Of a DNA stretch of 64,000 bases, positions 1 through 11,201 are shown in pieces. The stretch covers positions 372,001-436,000 of the forward strand of contig JAMWFC010000120.1 in assembly GCA_027475525.1 (NCBI GenBank). The letters are read 5' to 3'. The position numbers were made by a program, and so were the translations under genes. Position 1 is the first letter of the stretch. Each line of letters opens with the position of its first letter. The DNA is from Macrolepiota albuminosa (taxonomy: Eukaryota > Basidiomycota > Agaricomycetes > Agaricales > Agaricaceae). The notes below the pieces were generated by a model. That model ran no database searches, was not told the origin of the DNA, and saw nothing but the letters and a program-made list of their open reading frames with translations.

Positions 1-2728
1 TGGTCTGTTTGAGTACCTTGTAATGCCTTTCGGAATGACTAACTCCCCCGCCACGTTCCAATACTTCATGAACGACATCTTCCATGACATGAGCGACGTC
101 TTCGTGATGGAATGACTAACTCCCCCGCCACGTTCCAATACTTCATGAACGACATCTTCCATGACATGAGCGACGTCTTCGTGATAGTCTACCTGGACGA
201 CATCCTCATCTATTCCGACTCGAAGGAGGATCACCAGAAGCACGTCCGGCAAGTCCTCGAACGCCTCCGGGAGCACAATCTCCACGCCAAGCCCGAGAAG
301 TGCTCCTTCCATACGGAAGAGGTTGAGTATCTTGGCGTCATAGTATCCCCGAACGGCGTTCGCATGGACCCCCACAAGGTCGAGGCCATCGTCAACTGGC
401 CGCAGCCCCGGAACGTCAAGGAAGTACAGTCCTTCCTGGGTTTCGCTAACTTCTACCGGAGGTTTATAGACAACTACTCCGGGATTACGAAACCCCTCAA
501 CCGGCTCACGCGCAAGGACATCGCCTGGAACTGGGACAGTAAGTGCCAGAGCGTCTTTAACTTGCTCAAGGAGGCTTTCACAGTCGCCCCGGTACTCCGG
601 CACTACGATCCGGCCCTCCCGATCATCCTGGAATGTGACGCGTCCGACTACGCCATCGCCGGGATCCTCTCACAGATGGAGCCTGACGGTGGGGAGCCCC
701 GGCCAGTCGCTTTCTACACCCGGTCCATGATCGACGCCGAGCTCAACTACGACATCTACGACAAGGAGCTCCTCGCCATCGTCGAAGCCTTCAAGCAGTG
801 GCGAGCCTACCTCGAGGGAGCCCGACACCGGATTCAGGTCTACTCGGATCACAACAACCTGCAGTACTTCACCACGACCAAACAGCTTAGTCGACGACAG
901 GCCCGATGGTCCGAGATCCTCTCGGAATACGACTTCACGATCCAGTACCGCCCGGGACGCCTTGGCGCCAAGCCCGATGCCCTCACCCGTCGACCGGACG
1001 TCTACCCCAAGAAGTCATTCGAGGCGGAGCGCAATGCGTTCAATCATCGCGTGGTGATCCCTCCCGAACACCTGAATGCCGTACTGATCTTAAACGACGA
1101 AGGAACCCTGAACCAGATCCGCCGCGCTCCCCGGGACAAGTACTTCACCGATCACGACCCCCGAAACCCTTCCGACGGAACCGACCGGGACCCCGCCTTC
1201 TCCTTGTCCCCCGACGAGAAACTCCTCCTCCGGGACGGCCGCATCTACGTCCCGGATCACGCCCGACTTCGCTACGACGTCCTCCGTCAACACCACAACC
1301 ACAAGCTCCGGGGACATCCTGGAATACGTAAGACCCTCCAGCTCATCTCCCGGACTTACTTTTGGCCAGGGTTGAAGAAGGACGTGACCCGTTACATTCG
1401 ATCATGCGAGCCCTGCCTCCGGGCCAAGGTCCCCCGACACCGACCGTACGGACTCCTGAAACCCCTGCCGGTCGGACGACGCCCCTGGTCCTCAATATCT
1501 CTGGACCACATCGTCGAGCTCCCGGAATCTGAAGGGTTCGATGCTATTCTCGTCGTTGTGTGCAGGCTGACCAAACAGGGCATCTTCCTACCCTGCCACA
1601 CCACGGATACCGCCCCGGACTTCGCCCGGCTGTTCCTCGAGCACGTCTTCGCCAAACATGGACTCCCGGACGACATCGTCTCCGACCGTGGCCCTCTCTT
1701 GCCCGGCTGTTCCTCGAGCACGTCTTCGCCAAACATGGACTCCCGGACGACATCGTCTCCGACCGTGGCCCTCTCTTTGTGTTCAAGTTCTGGACTTCCC
1801 TGTGTAAGGCACTTGAAGTAAAGACTAACCTCTCTACCGCCTACCACCCCGAAACCGACGGCCAAACCGAAAGGGTCAACCAGTCCCTCGAGCAGTACCT
1901 CCGACTGTACGTCAACTACTTGCAGGACGACTGGCGCGCTGAGCTCCCCCTGGCCAAGTTCACCTACAACAACACGCCGCACTCTGCCACCGGGGTATCC
2001 CCTTTCTTTGCCAACAAGGGATACCACCCTCGACTGACACTCTCGCTCCGGGACATCCCGTCACACGCCGCCCACGAGGTCGCCCGGGATCTCCAATCCC
2101 TTCACAAGTTTCTCCGGGAAGAGATCGACATCGCGAACCGGGCCTACGCGAAACACGCCGACCGGAAACGGGAAGACACCCCCGACTGGACCCCCGGGAC
2201 AAAGGTATGGTTAGATCGACGCCACCTCCGCACCCGCCGGCCCTCCCCAAAACTCGATCACAAGCGTCTCGGCCCGTTCAAAATATTGAAGAAGGTCTCA
2301 TCCCACGCCTACAAGATCGAACTCCCCCCGGGGCTAAAAGGTCTGCACCCGGTATTCCACGTCCGCCTCCTGGAACGACACCCCCCGGATCCCTTCCCCG
2401 AACGACGCCCCTAAAAGGTCTGCACCCGGTATTCCACGTCCGCCTCCTGGAACGACACCCCCCGGATCCCTTCCCCGAACGACGCCCCGAGCCCCCTCCC
2501 CCGGTCGAGGTCGAGGACGAGTACCACTACGAGGTTGAAGACATCCTCGACTCCCGGAACATTCGCGGACGACCCCACTTCCTCGTACGGTGGAAGGGAT
2601 ACGGCCCGGAAGACGACACTTGGGAACCACGCCGAAACCTCGAAGGTGCCCTCGGCAAACTCCGGGACTTCCAACAACGGCACCCGGGAAACGACCTCCC
2701 CGGGCGCAGGACTCACAGACGGCAGTAG
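1..2728 (+). CDS. Ty3/gypsy chromovirus pol, copy G1 (5' end outside window)
   Basis: RT palm, RNase H, integrase and chromodomain in the usual Ty3/gypsy order. Seen: the YLDD catalytic box of RT near 190, the RT thumb and RNase H (with DYAIAG and [10 protein letters not shown]) to about 1000, the integrase H2C2 zinc region (HHNH...CEPCLRAK) near 1290-1430, the DDE core starting at [10 protein letters not shown] near 1500, and a C-terminal chromodomain ([18 protein letters not shown]) near 2575-2640 ending at the stop 2726-2728. The frame changes three times, each time exactly at a 77-bp tandem duplication (32-185, 1624-1777, 2334-2487). 77 is 2 modulo 3, and the three observed frames differ by just that amount, so without the duplications this is one open frame. 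The copy keeps its CGA codons, so it is probably young. Upstream gag and protease lie left of the window. Confidence 0.93.
32..185. repeat. Exact 77-bp tandem duplication A
   Basis: Bases 32-108 are repeated without a mismatch at 109-185, inside the RT catalytic region. Related copy G2 has the segment once. Shifts the reading frame; probable assembly join. Confidence 0.95.
1624..1777. repeat. Exact 77-bp tandem duplication B
   Basis: 1624-1700 is repeated at 1701-1777 in the integrase core. It is single-copy in G2 and G3. Breaks the pol frame. Confidence 0.95.
2334..2487. repeat. Exact 77-bp tandem duplication C
   Basis: 2334-2410 is repeated at 2411-2487, between the integrase C-terminal domain and the chromodomain. 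Single-copy in G2 and G3. Confidence 0.95.
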
Positions 2729-3126
2729 TGGGTGTAACCCCCGCCTCTGGACTCATCAGGGATTCAACTCCCGCGTATGCTTTCTGTTTTTTCTTTCTAG
2801 ACCTTACCCCCCTCTAGTATTCCCTTTTTACAGTAGCGCCCCGGATTATGGGCAAGGTCTCTTTCCAGCTTTCCCGCCTCACTACTCACACGAGTCCCTT
2901 CTTACTTACCTCCAGAGGACAAGTATATACATTTTGCTACAATTACATTATCTACAGTACAGTCACACGAGTCCCTTCTTACTTACCTCCAGAGGACAAG
3001 TATATACATTTTGCTACAATTACATTATCTACAGTACAGGACCCGGACAAGACGCGTAATGAACAAGAAAGAAAAGGGGAACGACAAGAAAACGAGGGCC
3101 CCTAGACCCGGGGCCCCGGACTACTC
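2729..3126. other. Convergent intergenic space between pol and the antisense accessory gene (G1)
   Basis: About 400 bp between the pol stop and the stop of the opposing gene. No coding potential seen. It holds duplication D and T-rich stretches that may carry polyadenylation signals for either convergent transcript. The same space in G2 is 9259-9539. Confidence 0.6.
2886..3039. repeat. Exact 77-bp tandem duplication D
   Basis: 2886-2962 is repeated at 2963-3039. Single-copy at the corresponding place in G2. Confidence 0.95.
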
Positions 3127-4949
3127 TCACCCCTCCTCCCCCCTCGGCCAACCCCGGAAGTCCTCCCCCACTCCCTCCGGACCGTGCTCCCGCAAGACCT
3201 CCTCCGCCAGCTGCTCCCAGGACGGGAGGGACTCACCCTCGTCCAGGACACGTTCAAACCAACCGGGGGCGGGCACGTTCCTCCGGCGGTGCGCCGCCAC
3301 CACCCGCCCCAGCAGATCGAGGCCCCGCTCCACCCCGGGGGTCGTCATCTCCGGGCGCTGCCCCTCCTGCAGCGCCGCGAACGCCGCGGCCGCCCCGTCC
3401 AAGAGCAAGCGGTGCTCCCGGGCCCAACCTGGAAATGTCAGTAGGAGATCAGGTCTGACGAGAGGAAGACTCACTCAAGGAGGCCATACGGGCCACTACC
3501 ACGTCTCGGCGCAAAGCCTCTACCAACCGCTCACTCCCCGGGAGCCCCACCCCCTGCCCGAGCCTCGCCCTCAGAGCCTCCAGCTCAACCTCCGCTTCCC
3601 CCCGGGCGACCCTGACCTCCTCCAGCTCCCGGGCCATCGCCTCCCGACCCTCCTCCAGACCCCGCCCGGCCGCCGTCTCCTCCCTCGCCCCCTCCCCGTG
3701 ACCCCCCTGCTCCGGCTCCTGCAGGGCCCCGACTTCACCAGCTTGGAGTCCCCCGGACAGGGGGGAGAATGTTGCTGGGGACAGACGCGGGAGAGAGATC
3801 GGGGATGGGGTCCTCAGGGGCAGGCGCGCCCTCTTGGATGGACCCGGGGAGGGGCTAGGCGACGCCCGCCGCTTGCCCTTATCAGGGCGCCCCCGCCCCT
3901 CCCGCCCCTGAGCGCCGGACCGGGTCACCCGCTAGGCGACGCCCGCCGCTTGCCCTTATCAGGGCGCCCCCGCCCCTCCCGCCCCTGAGCGCCGGACCGG
4001 GTCACCCGGCGGGTAATGAGGACCACGGGCCGGCCCTGGCCTCCCACCCGGATGGCCCCCTGGCCCCCCGACCTGGCCCCTGGAACCCCTGACCCACCGC
4101 TGGACGACGGCACGGGCGCTGCGGGCACCTCCCCCTCCGGCTCCACCTCCTCGTCCCCCGGCTCTGCCACCCAGTCCCGCTCTTCCACCCCCATCCTCCG
4201 GGTGATCCCCTCCAGCGGCCACCCCTGCTCCCGCGCGACGCAACGCGCCCTCCACAGCGCCGAAACGGAGCACCGCTCATGGTTGAGGCGGCACGCCTCA
4301 CATACCGATGTGTCGCGGCGGGACGACGGAACCGGGACCTCGAATTCGCAGGAGACCACCCGACGGGCACAATGCAGACACTGTGACACCGGAGTCAGTC
4401 AGGAAACCCGAGGTAAGAATCCACTCACCGGCCCATTACTCACGCACCAGTTGTGCGCGGGCAATCCCCGGGGCCTCTGTAGCGCCTCCTCGAACACTTC
4501 CTGCGACGCGTCCGCCCACGCGACGCGCCGGTCGTCCGGGACCACCGTAACGGCTCCTACCGCCATCCCGGAGCGGCGAAATCGAGGAGCGGGCAACCTG
4601 GGGCGAGGAGGGGGTTGGGGACGGGGGGGGCGGACAGTCATCCGCGCAAAGGCCGGCGCGGGACGACTCGGACGAGACTCCGGGGGGACACTAGGACCGG
4701 CCTCGGGAGCAGGCTCCGGAAGTCGGCTAGGACCCGCCTCCGGGACGGAAATGTTACGTTGTTCTGAAAAAGGAAGGTTAGTGGGGGTAAGCGACCAACA
4801 CGGGAGCACTCACGTTGTTCGAAAAGCGCCGCTACGCGCTCCCGGTCGAGACGAGCCCGGTAACGCGCGTCCCGGGCTCCCCACGCCATGAGGGGCGCGA
4901 CCTCGTTCGTCTGCGGGGGCGTCGGGGAATGCGTCGGCGTTCGCGACAT
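3127..4949 (-). CDS. Antisense accessory gene of chromovirus G1: Zn2Cys6-like, coiled-coil protein
   Basis: Unrecognised protein, encoded convergent to pol. Four exons: 4949-4814, 4763-4429, 4380-3475, 3428-3127. The three introns are 50, 48 and 46 bp, each starting GTGAG and ending in AG. Without duplication E the exons total 1602 nt, exactly 534 codons, which supports the model. The start MSRTPTHSPTPPQTN is shared with G2. Exon 2 is Pro-rich. Exon 3 opens with CLHCARR and has six cysteines spaced C-x2-C-x6-C-x15-C-x2-C-x6-C, as in fungal Zn2Cys6 clusters apart from the long middle loop. It is followed by a Lys/Arg patch (PDKGKRRASPS, a possible nuclear signal) and a Glu/Ala/Leu/Arg-rich, probably coiled-coil stretch. 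Exon 4 is a conserved domain starting WAREHRLLLDG. Function unknown; a nuclear DNA- or RNA-binding role is inference. Confidence 0.85.
3854..4007. repeat. Exact 77-bp tandem duplication E
   Basis: 3854-3930 is repeated at 3931-4007, inside exon 3 of the accessory gene. It explains the single frame change there. Confidence 0.95.
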
Positions 4950-5022
4950 AGTTGGGTTTGATGGTAAAATTTTTTTTCGTTACGTGGCAGGACAGGCGCC
5001 GGTTCCCACGCTCAAGCCCGGT

Positions 5023-5176
5023 CCGAACCTCCGGCTACGCGCGCCTCGGAGGGTCTCGGCGCTGAGGGGGGGGTGATGTCACGACCCCTCCCCCCCGGAC
5101 CGAACCTCCGGCTACGCGCGCCTCGGAGGGTCTCGGCGCTGAGGGGGGGGTGATGTCACGACCCCTCCCCCCCGGA
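5023..5176. repeat. Exact 77-bp tandem duplication F, across the internal/LTR junction
   Basis: 5023-5099 is repeated at 5100-5176. Because the unit spans the polypurine tract (GAGGGGGGGGTGA) and the LTR start TGTCACG, the LTR start appears twice, at 5077 and 5154. Confidence 0.95.
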
Positions 5177-6030
5177 ACCTCCCCGGGACACCCCCGGAGT
5201 CCCATCCGGGAACCTCTTTCGTCAATCCCACAGCGCACCCCGCCCCCGCCACTGCCGACGCCGCCATCACACGCATCGAGGACCGCCATCAGCCATCAAC
5301 GATCACCATCAGCCAGCCCCCCGGGGACCCCTGCATCACGGACCCCGGGATCACCCGCCATCAACGATCAGATCACGCGGCTCGCATCCGGCCATCACGC
5401 ATCACGCCCCACGCATCACAACCTCCCTCCGCACCAATTGATCGCGCGTCCCCACACGCGCGATCCCGGTATACAGTCCCCGGCCGCTACTCAATGGCCC
5501 CCGGAACTCATCCCAGACACCCCGGAATCCCGAGACACGATCCGTAGTACTTATAGTATAGCTCCCCGTTGTATTCGCTAGTCTTGATATTGCATACTGT
5601 TACATTGGTTATTGCGTGCCCTCTTGTTTGACTGGTACGCCTCGTTTGGTACGCTTCGACCGGCACGCCTTAGTATTCGCGTGCTATAAGTTTGGTACGC
5701 ACTTCGCGACTCTTAAGTTACTAACTTGGTCTCGTCTTAGAACCTCCGGTTCACGACTCGACCCCTGTTTGGTACGCACTTCGCGACTCTTAAGTTACTA
5801 ACTTGGTCTCGTCTTAGAACCTCCGGTTCACGACTCGACCCCTCTAACTCTCAGCTACTCTCATCCAAAACCCCCGGACTCTAGTCCCCTCTCCCGGGAT
5901 TACCCCTGTCCTCGTCTTGAACCCCGGAGTCCTAGCCCCGGAGTTCCAGACACCCGAGTATCCGTAGATCAAGTCCGCATCGTAAGGGCGTCGCTTTCCC
6001 GGAAAGCCCCCGATTCAGCGGAACCTGACA
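5154..6030 (+). repeat. LTR 1 of the G1/G2 chromovirus (3' LTR of G1)
   Basis: Begins TGTCACGACC and ends GGAACCTGACA, so the termini are inverted TGTCA/TGACA. It is 877 bp long, or 800 bp without duplication G. A polypurine tract precedes it. It contains ACTTATAGTATA near 5550 and, 30 bp on, the 12-mer AGTCTTGATATT (5580-5591) found in every LTR of this superfamily here. That 12-mer is the likely start of R (see G3 leader). The 5 bp after it are GTCGC; the partner flank lies outside the window. Confidence 0.9.
5690..5843. repeat. Exact 77-bp tandem duplication G
   Basis: 5690-5766 is repeated at 5767-5843 inside LTR 1. LTR 2 and LTR 3 have the segment once. Confidence 0.95.
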
Positions 6031-6224
6031 GTCGCGGTTCCGGTTTATTTTGCTGTGTATTGGTTGAGGATGCACTATGGGCTGAGTGCCCTTAGCTGGA
6101 ATAAATCTCATGAGGGATGGAACTCCCACGTTTCAGCTACACACCTCGACATTAGGATCATTGGGGCCGCCCCCTTCGCCCGCCTCATGAGGGATGGAAC
6201 TCCCACGTTTCAGCTACACACCTC
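6031..6224. other. Orphan 76 bp plus partial period-77 repeat at the start of copy G2
   Basis: Bases 6031-6106 match nothing else in the window. Bases 6107-6147 (41 bp) recur exactly at 6184-6224, again with a period of 77, but the upstream 36 bp differ. Coding sequence of G2 (DIRIIGAAPFARLMRDGT, matching G3) starts at 6148. The 5' LTR, gag and protease expected here are missing. This looks like another contig join, perhaps collapsing several kb. Confidence 0.6.
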
Positions 6225-9200
6225 ACCCTCTCTCCCGGAAGAACATCTACGAGGGGACGCTATTCCCCCGGAAAAGAAAACCGAGGAGCAAGTCCTCCGA
6301 GAAGTAGTTCCCCCGGAGTATCACGAGTTCGCTGACGTATTCTCCGAAGGAGACGCCAAGGAGATCCCCCCTCACCGCCCCTATGATCACACCATCGACC
6401 TCGAGGAAGGAGCCACCCCCCCTTTCGGCAAGGTATACAACATGTCGGAGGTCGAACTCCGGGCCCTCAAGGACTACCTCGACGAAATGCTCGGTAAGGG
6501 ATTCATCCGACCCTCCGCCTCCGCCGCCGGAGCCCCGGTTCTATTCGCCAAGAAGAAGGACGGCTCGCTCCGACTCTGCGTCGACTACCGGGGACTCAAT
6601 AAGATCACCAAGAAGAACCGCTACCCGCTTTCACTCATCGGTGATCTGGTCAACCGACTCTGCAGTGCCAAGGTCTACACGAAAATCGACCTCCGCTCCG
6701 GTTACAACAACGTCCACATCGCCCCTGGACACGAGTGGAAAACCGCGTTCCGCACGCAGTATGGTCTGTTTGAGTACCTTGTGATGCCCTTCGGAATGAC
6801 TAACTCCCCCGCCACGTTCCAATACTTCATGAACAACATTTTCCACGACATGAGCGACGTCTTCGTGATCGTCTACCTGGACGACATCCTCATTTATTCC
6901 GACTCACTGGAGGACCACCAGAAACATGTCCGGCAAGTCCTCAAATGCCTCCGGGAGCACAACCTCCACGCCAAGCCCGAGAAGTGTTCATTCCATATGG
7001 AAGAGGTTGAGTATCTTGGCGTCATAGTATCCCAGAATGGCGTTTGCATGGACCCCCACAAGGTCGAGGCCATTGTCAACTGGCTGCAGCCCCAGAACGT
7101 CAAGGAAGTACAATCCTTCTTGGGTTTCGCTAACTTCTACTGGAGGTTCATAGATAACTACTCTGGTATCACGAAACCCCTCAACTGGCTCACGTGCAAG
7201 GACGTCGCCTGGAACTGGAACAGTAAGTGCCAGAGTGTTTTTAACCTGCTCAAGGGGGCTTTCACGACCGCCCCCATACTCCGGCACTACGACCCGGCCC
7301 TCTCAATTATCCTGGAATGCGACGCCTTCGACTACGCCATCGCCGGGATTCTCTCGCAGATGGAACCTGACAGAGGGGAGCCCCGGCCAGTTGCCTTCTA
7401 CACCCGGTCCATGATTGACGCCGAGCTCAACTACGACATCTACGACAAGGAGCTCCTTGCCATCGTCGAAGCCTTCAAGCAATGGCGAGCCTACCTCGAG
7501 GGAGCCCAGCACCGGATTCAGGTCTACTCGGATCACAACAACCTGCAGTACTTCACCATGACCAAGCAACTTAGTCGACGGCAGGCCCGATGGTCCGAGG
7601 TTCTCTCGGAATACGATTTCACGATCCAGTACTGCCCGGGACGGCTCGGAGCTAAGCCCGATGCCCTCACCCGTCAACCAGATGTCTATCCCAAGAAGTC
7701 GTTCGAGGCAGAACGCAATGCGTTCAATCATTGCGTGGTGATCCCTCCCAAACATCTGAATACCGTACTGATCTTAAACAACGAAGGGACCCTGAGCCAG
7801 ATCCGCCGCGCCTCCCGGGACAAGTACTTCACCGATCACGACCCCTGAAACCCTTCCGACGGAACTGACCGAGACTCCGCCTTCTCCTTGTCCCTCAATG
7901 AAAAGCTCCTCCTCCGGGACGGCCGCATCTACGTCCCGGATCATGCCCGACTCCGCTACAACGTCCTCCGTCAACACCACGACCACAAGCTCCGGGGACA
8001 CCCTGGAATACATAAGACTCTCCAGCTGATCTCCCAGACTTACTTTTGGCCAGGGTTGAAGAAGGACGTGACCCACTACATTCGATCATGTGAACCCTGC
8101 CTCCAGGCCAAGGTCCCCTGACACTGACCATACAGACTCCTGAAACCCCTGCCAATTAGACGACGCCCCTGGTCCTCCATATCCCTGGACCACATTGTCG
8201 AACTCCCGGAATCTGAAGGGTTCAATGCCATTCTCGTCGTTGTGTGCAGGCTAACCAAACAGGGCATCTTCCTACCCTGCCACACCACGGACACCGCCCC
8301 GGACTTCGCCCGGTTGTTTCTCAAGCACGTCTTCGCCAAACATGGACTCCCGGACGACATCGTCTCCGACCATGGCCCCCTCTTCGTGTCCAAGTTTTGG
8401 ACTTCCCTGTGTAAGGCACTTGAAGTAAAGACTAACCTCTCTACCGCCTACCACCCCGAAACCAACGGCCAAACTGAAAGGGTCAACCAGTCTCTCGAGC
8501 AGTACCTCCGACTGTAGGTCAACTACTTGCAGGACGACTGGCATGCCGAGCTCCCCCTGGCCGAATTCACTTACAACAACACGCCGCACTCTGCCACCGG
8601 GGTATCGCCCTTCTTCGCCAACAAGGGATACCACCCCCGACTGACGCTCTCGCTCTGGGACATCCCGTCGCACGCCGCCCACAAGGTCGCCTGGGATCTC
8701 AAATCCCTTCACGAGTTTCTCCGAGAAGAGATTGACACCGCGAACTGGGCCTATGCGAAACACACTGACCAGAAACGGGAAGACACCCCCGACTGGACCC
8801 CCGGAACAAAGGTATGGTTAGATCGACGCCACCTCCGCACCTGCCGGCCCTCCCCAAAACTCGATCACAAGCACCTCGGCCTGTTCAAAATATTGAAGAA
8901 GGTCTCATCCCACGCCTACAAGATCGAGCTTCCTCCGGGACTAAAAGGTCTGCACCCGGTATTCCACGTCCGCCTCCTGGAACGACATTCCCCGGATCTC
9001 TTCCCCGAACGACGCCCCGAGCCCCCTCCCCCGGTCAAGGTCGAGGACGAGTACCACTACGAGGTTGAAGACATCCTTGACTCCCGGGATATTCGTGGAC
9101 GACCCCACTTCCTCGTATGGTGGAAGGGATACGGCCCGGAAGACGATACTTGGGAACCGCACTGAAACCTCGAAGGCGCCCTCAACAAACTCCGGGACTT

Positions 9201-9258
9201 CCAACAACGGCACCCGGGGAACGATCTTCCTGGGCGCAGGACTCACAGACGGCAGTAG
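6148..9258 (+). pseudogene. Ty3/gypsy chromovirus pol, copy G2, decayed
   Basis: Starts just upstream of RT (SPSLPEEHLRG), then RT with YLDD near 6870, RNase H, integrase and chromodomain. It aligns base for base with G1 and G3 pol. Stops in frame: CGA to TGA at about 7846 and 8119, TAC to TAG at about 8515, and CGA to TGA at about 9163, three of the four being CpG transitions. Amino-acid changes against G1 are mostly of the same type (Arg to Trp, Cys or Gln; Pro to Leu; Asp to Asn). The chromodomain is intact up to its last stop. Inactive as it stands. gag and protease are absent upstream. Confidence 0.92.
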
Positions 9259-9539
9259 TGGGCGTAACCTCCGCCTCTGGGCTCAGTAGGGATTCAACTC
9301 CCGTGTATACTTCCTGCTTTCTCTTTCTAGATCTTACTCTTTTTTTTAGTATCTTTTCGTAGTAGTGTCCCGGAGTCTGGGCAAGGTGTCCTTCCTAGTC
9401 TCTTTTGTTCCCCTTACTCACACTTCCCGTTGACCCCGGGAGACCAAGTATGTACATTTTCTACAGTTACAGTATTCTACAGTACAGGACCAGAACAAGA
9501 ATCAATGGGCGAGTAAAAGACAAAAAGAAAAGAAAAAAA

Positions 9540-11201
9540 CTATCGGCCTTCGCTCGCTCCCTCCCCTGGCCAGCCTCGGAACCCCTCCCCCATCCCCACC
9601 AGACCATGCTCCCGCAGTACCTCCTCCGCCAACTGCTCCCAAGATGGAAGAGGCTCACCCTCATCCAGGACCCTTTCGAACCAGGAGCCAGGAGCGGGCA
9701 CGTTTCTCTGCTGGTGTGCCGACACCACCCGCCCCAGCAAGTCGAGGCCCCGCTCCATCCCAGGAGTCGTCACTTCTGGGTGCTGCCCCTTCTGCAGCGC
9801 CGTGAGTGCCGCGGCTGCCCCGTCTAGGAGCAAATGGTGCTCCCGGGCCCAGCCTGTAGGCGTCAGTAGGACACCAAGTCTGGGGAAGGGACCACTCACT
9901 TAGCGAGGCCATGCAGGCAACCACTACGTCCCGATGCACAGCCTCCACCAGCCCCTCCAGGAACCCCACCCCCTGCCCCAACCTCGCCCTCAAGGCCTCC
10001 AACTCGGCCTCCGCTTCTCCCCGAGCGACCCTGGCCCCCTCCAGATCCCGGAGCACGGCCTCCTGATCCCCCCCCAGACCCCTCGGGACTGCCGTCTCCT
10101 CCCCCTCCTGGCCCCCCTGCCCCTGCCTGGCCCGAACCCCAACGTTGACATCTTGGAGGCCCCCAGACAAGGGGGAGAACACCGCCGGGGAGAGGCGTGG
10201 TGGGGAAACTGGGGGCGGGGTCTCGGAGGGCAGACGCGCCCTCTTCGACGGCCCTGGGGAAAGGCTTGGCAACGCCCGCCGCTTCCTCTTGTCAGGGCGC
10301 CCCCCGCGCCCCTCCCAGCTTCCCCTGGCCCGGGTCACTCGGCGCGTGATGAGGACCATGGGCCGGCCCCAGCCCCCCACCTGAATGGCACCCCCGCTTC
10401 CCAACCCTCCTGGACCCGCCACGGCCATCTCCCCCACCGGCTCCATGACCCAGTCCTGCTCCTCGACCCCCCCCAGCGGCCACCCCTGCTCTCGGGAGAC
10501 GCAGCGCGCCCTCCACAGCGCCGACACAGAACATCGCTCATGGTTGAGGCGGCATGCCTCACACACAGACGTGTCCTGGCGGGACGAGGGGCCTGGGACC
10601 TCGAACAGGCAGGGGACTGTTCGTCGAGCGCAGTGGAGACACTGCGCCAAAGTCAGCGACAAGACCCGAGGTAAGGAAGCACTCACCGGTCCGTTATTCA
10701 CACACCAGGCGTGGGTGGGTAGACCCCGGGGCCTCTCCAGGGCCTCCCCAAATAACTCCTGTGTCGCGTCTGCCCACGCAACGCGCTGACCCTCCAGAAC
10801 TTTGGATACGGCCCCCACCGCCATCCCGGAACGACAGGAACGAGGGGCAGGTAGCCTGGAGTGGGGAGGGGTTGAGGGTGGGGAGGGCGGACAGTCATCC
10901 GCGCAAAGGTAGGCACAGGACGACTCAGGCAGGCCTCCGGGACGACACTAGGACCCGCATCGGGAGCAGGCTCCGGGTGCCGGCTGGGACCTGCAACAGG
11001 ATTGCTGAGTTGTTCTGAAATAGGAAGGTCAGTGGGATAGGCAGACAACGCGGGAAGACACTCACGTTGCTGGGCAAGCTCCGCCATGCGCTCCCGGTCG
11101 AGGCGGGCTTGGTATTGCACGTCCCGGGCTTCCTTAGCCATGAGGGGTGCGACCTTGTTAGTTTGTGGGGGCGTCGGGGAATGTGTCAGCGTACGCGACA
11201 T
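9540..11201 (-). CDS. Antisense accessory gene of chromovirus G2 (one frameshift)
   Basis: Same four-exon gene as in G1: exons 11201-11066, 11014-10687, 10641-9900 and 9853-9540, with introns of 51, 45 and 46 bp at identical positions and GT...AG ends. Start MSRTLTHSPTPPQTN. The cysteine cluster is fully kept (C-x2-C-x6-C-x15-C-x2-C-x6-C, starting CLHCARRTVPC at the beginning of exon 3), as are the Lys/Arg patch (PDKRKRRALPS), the Glu/Leu-rich helix and the WAREHHLLLDG domain. The one defect I see is a C-run one base shorter than in G1 near 10870 in exon 2, which shifts the frame. It could be a sequencing or assembly error. It is far better kept than pol of the same copy. Confidence 0.83.

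Noticed and set aside
906..1331. Overlapping frames on both strands in GC-rich pol and gag regions (for example 906-1331, 1392-2027 minus, 54050-54583)
   Set aside because: High GC makes long chance frames. They are shadows of the conserved pol, gag or accessory frames and carry no domains.
112..1821. Treating the three pol frames of G1 as separate genes or as programmed frameshifts
   Set aside because: Every frame change coincides with an exact 77-bp duplication absent from relatives.
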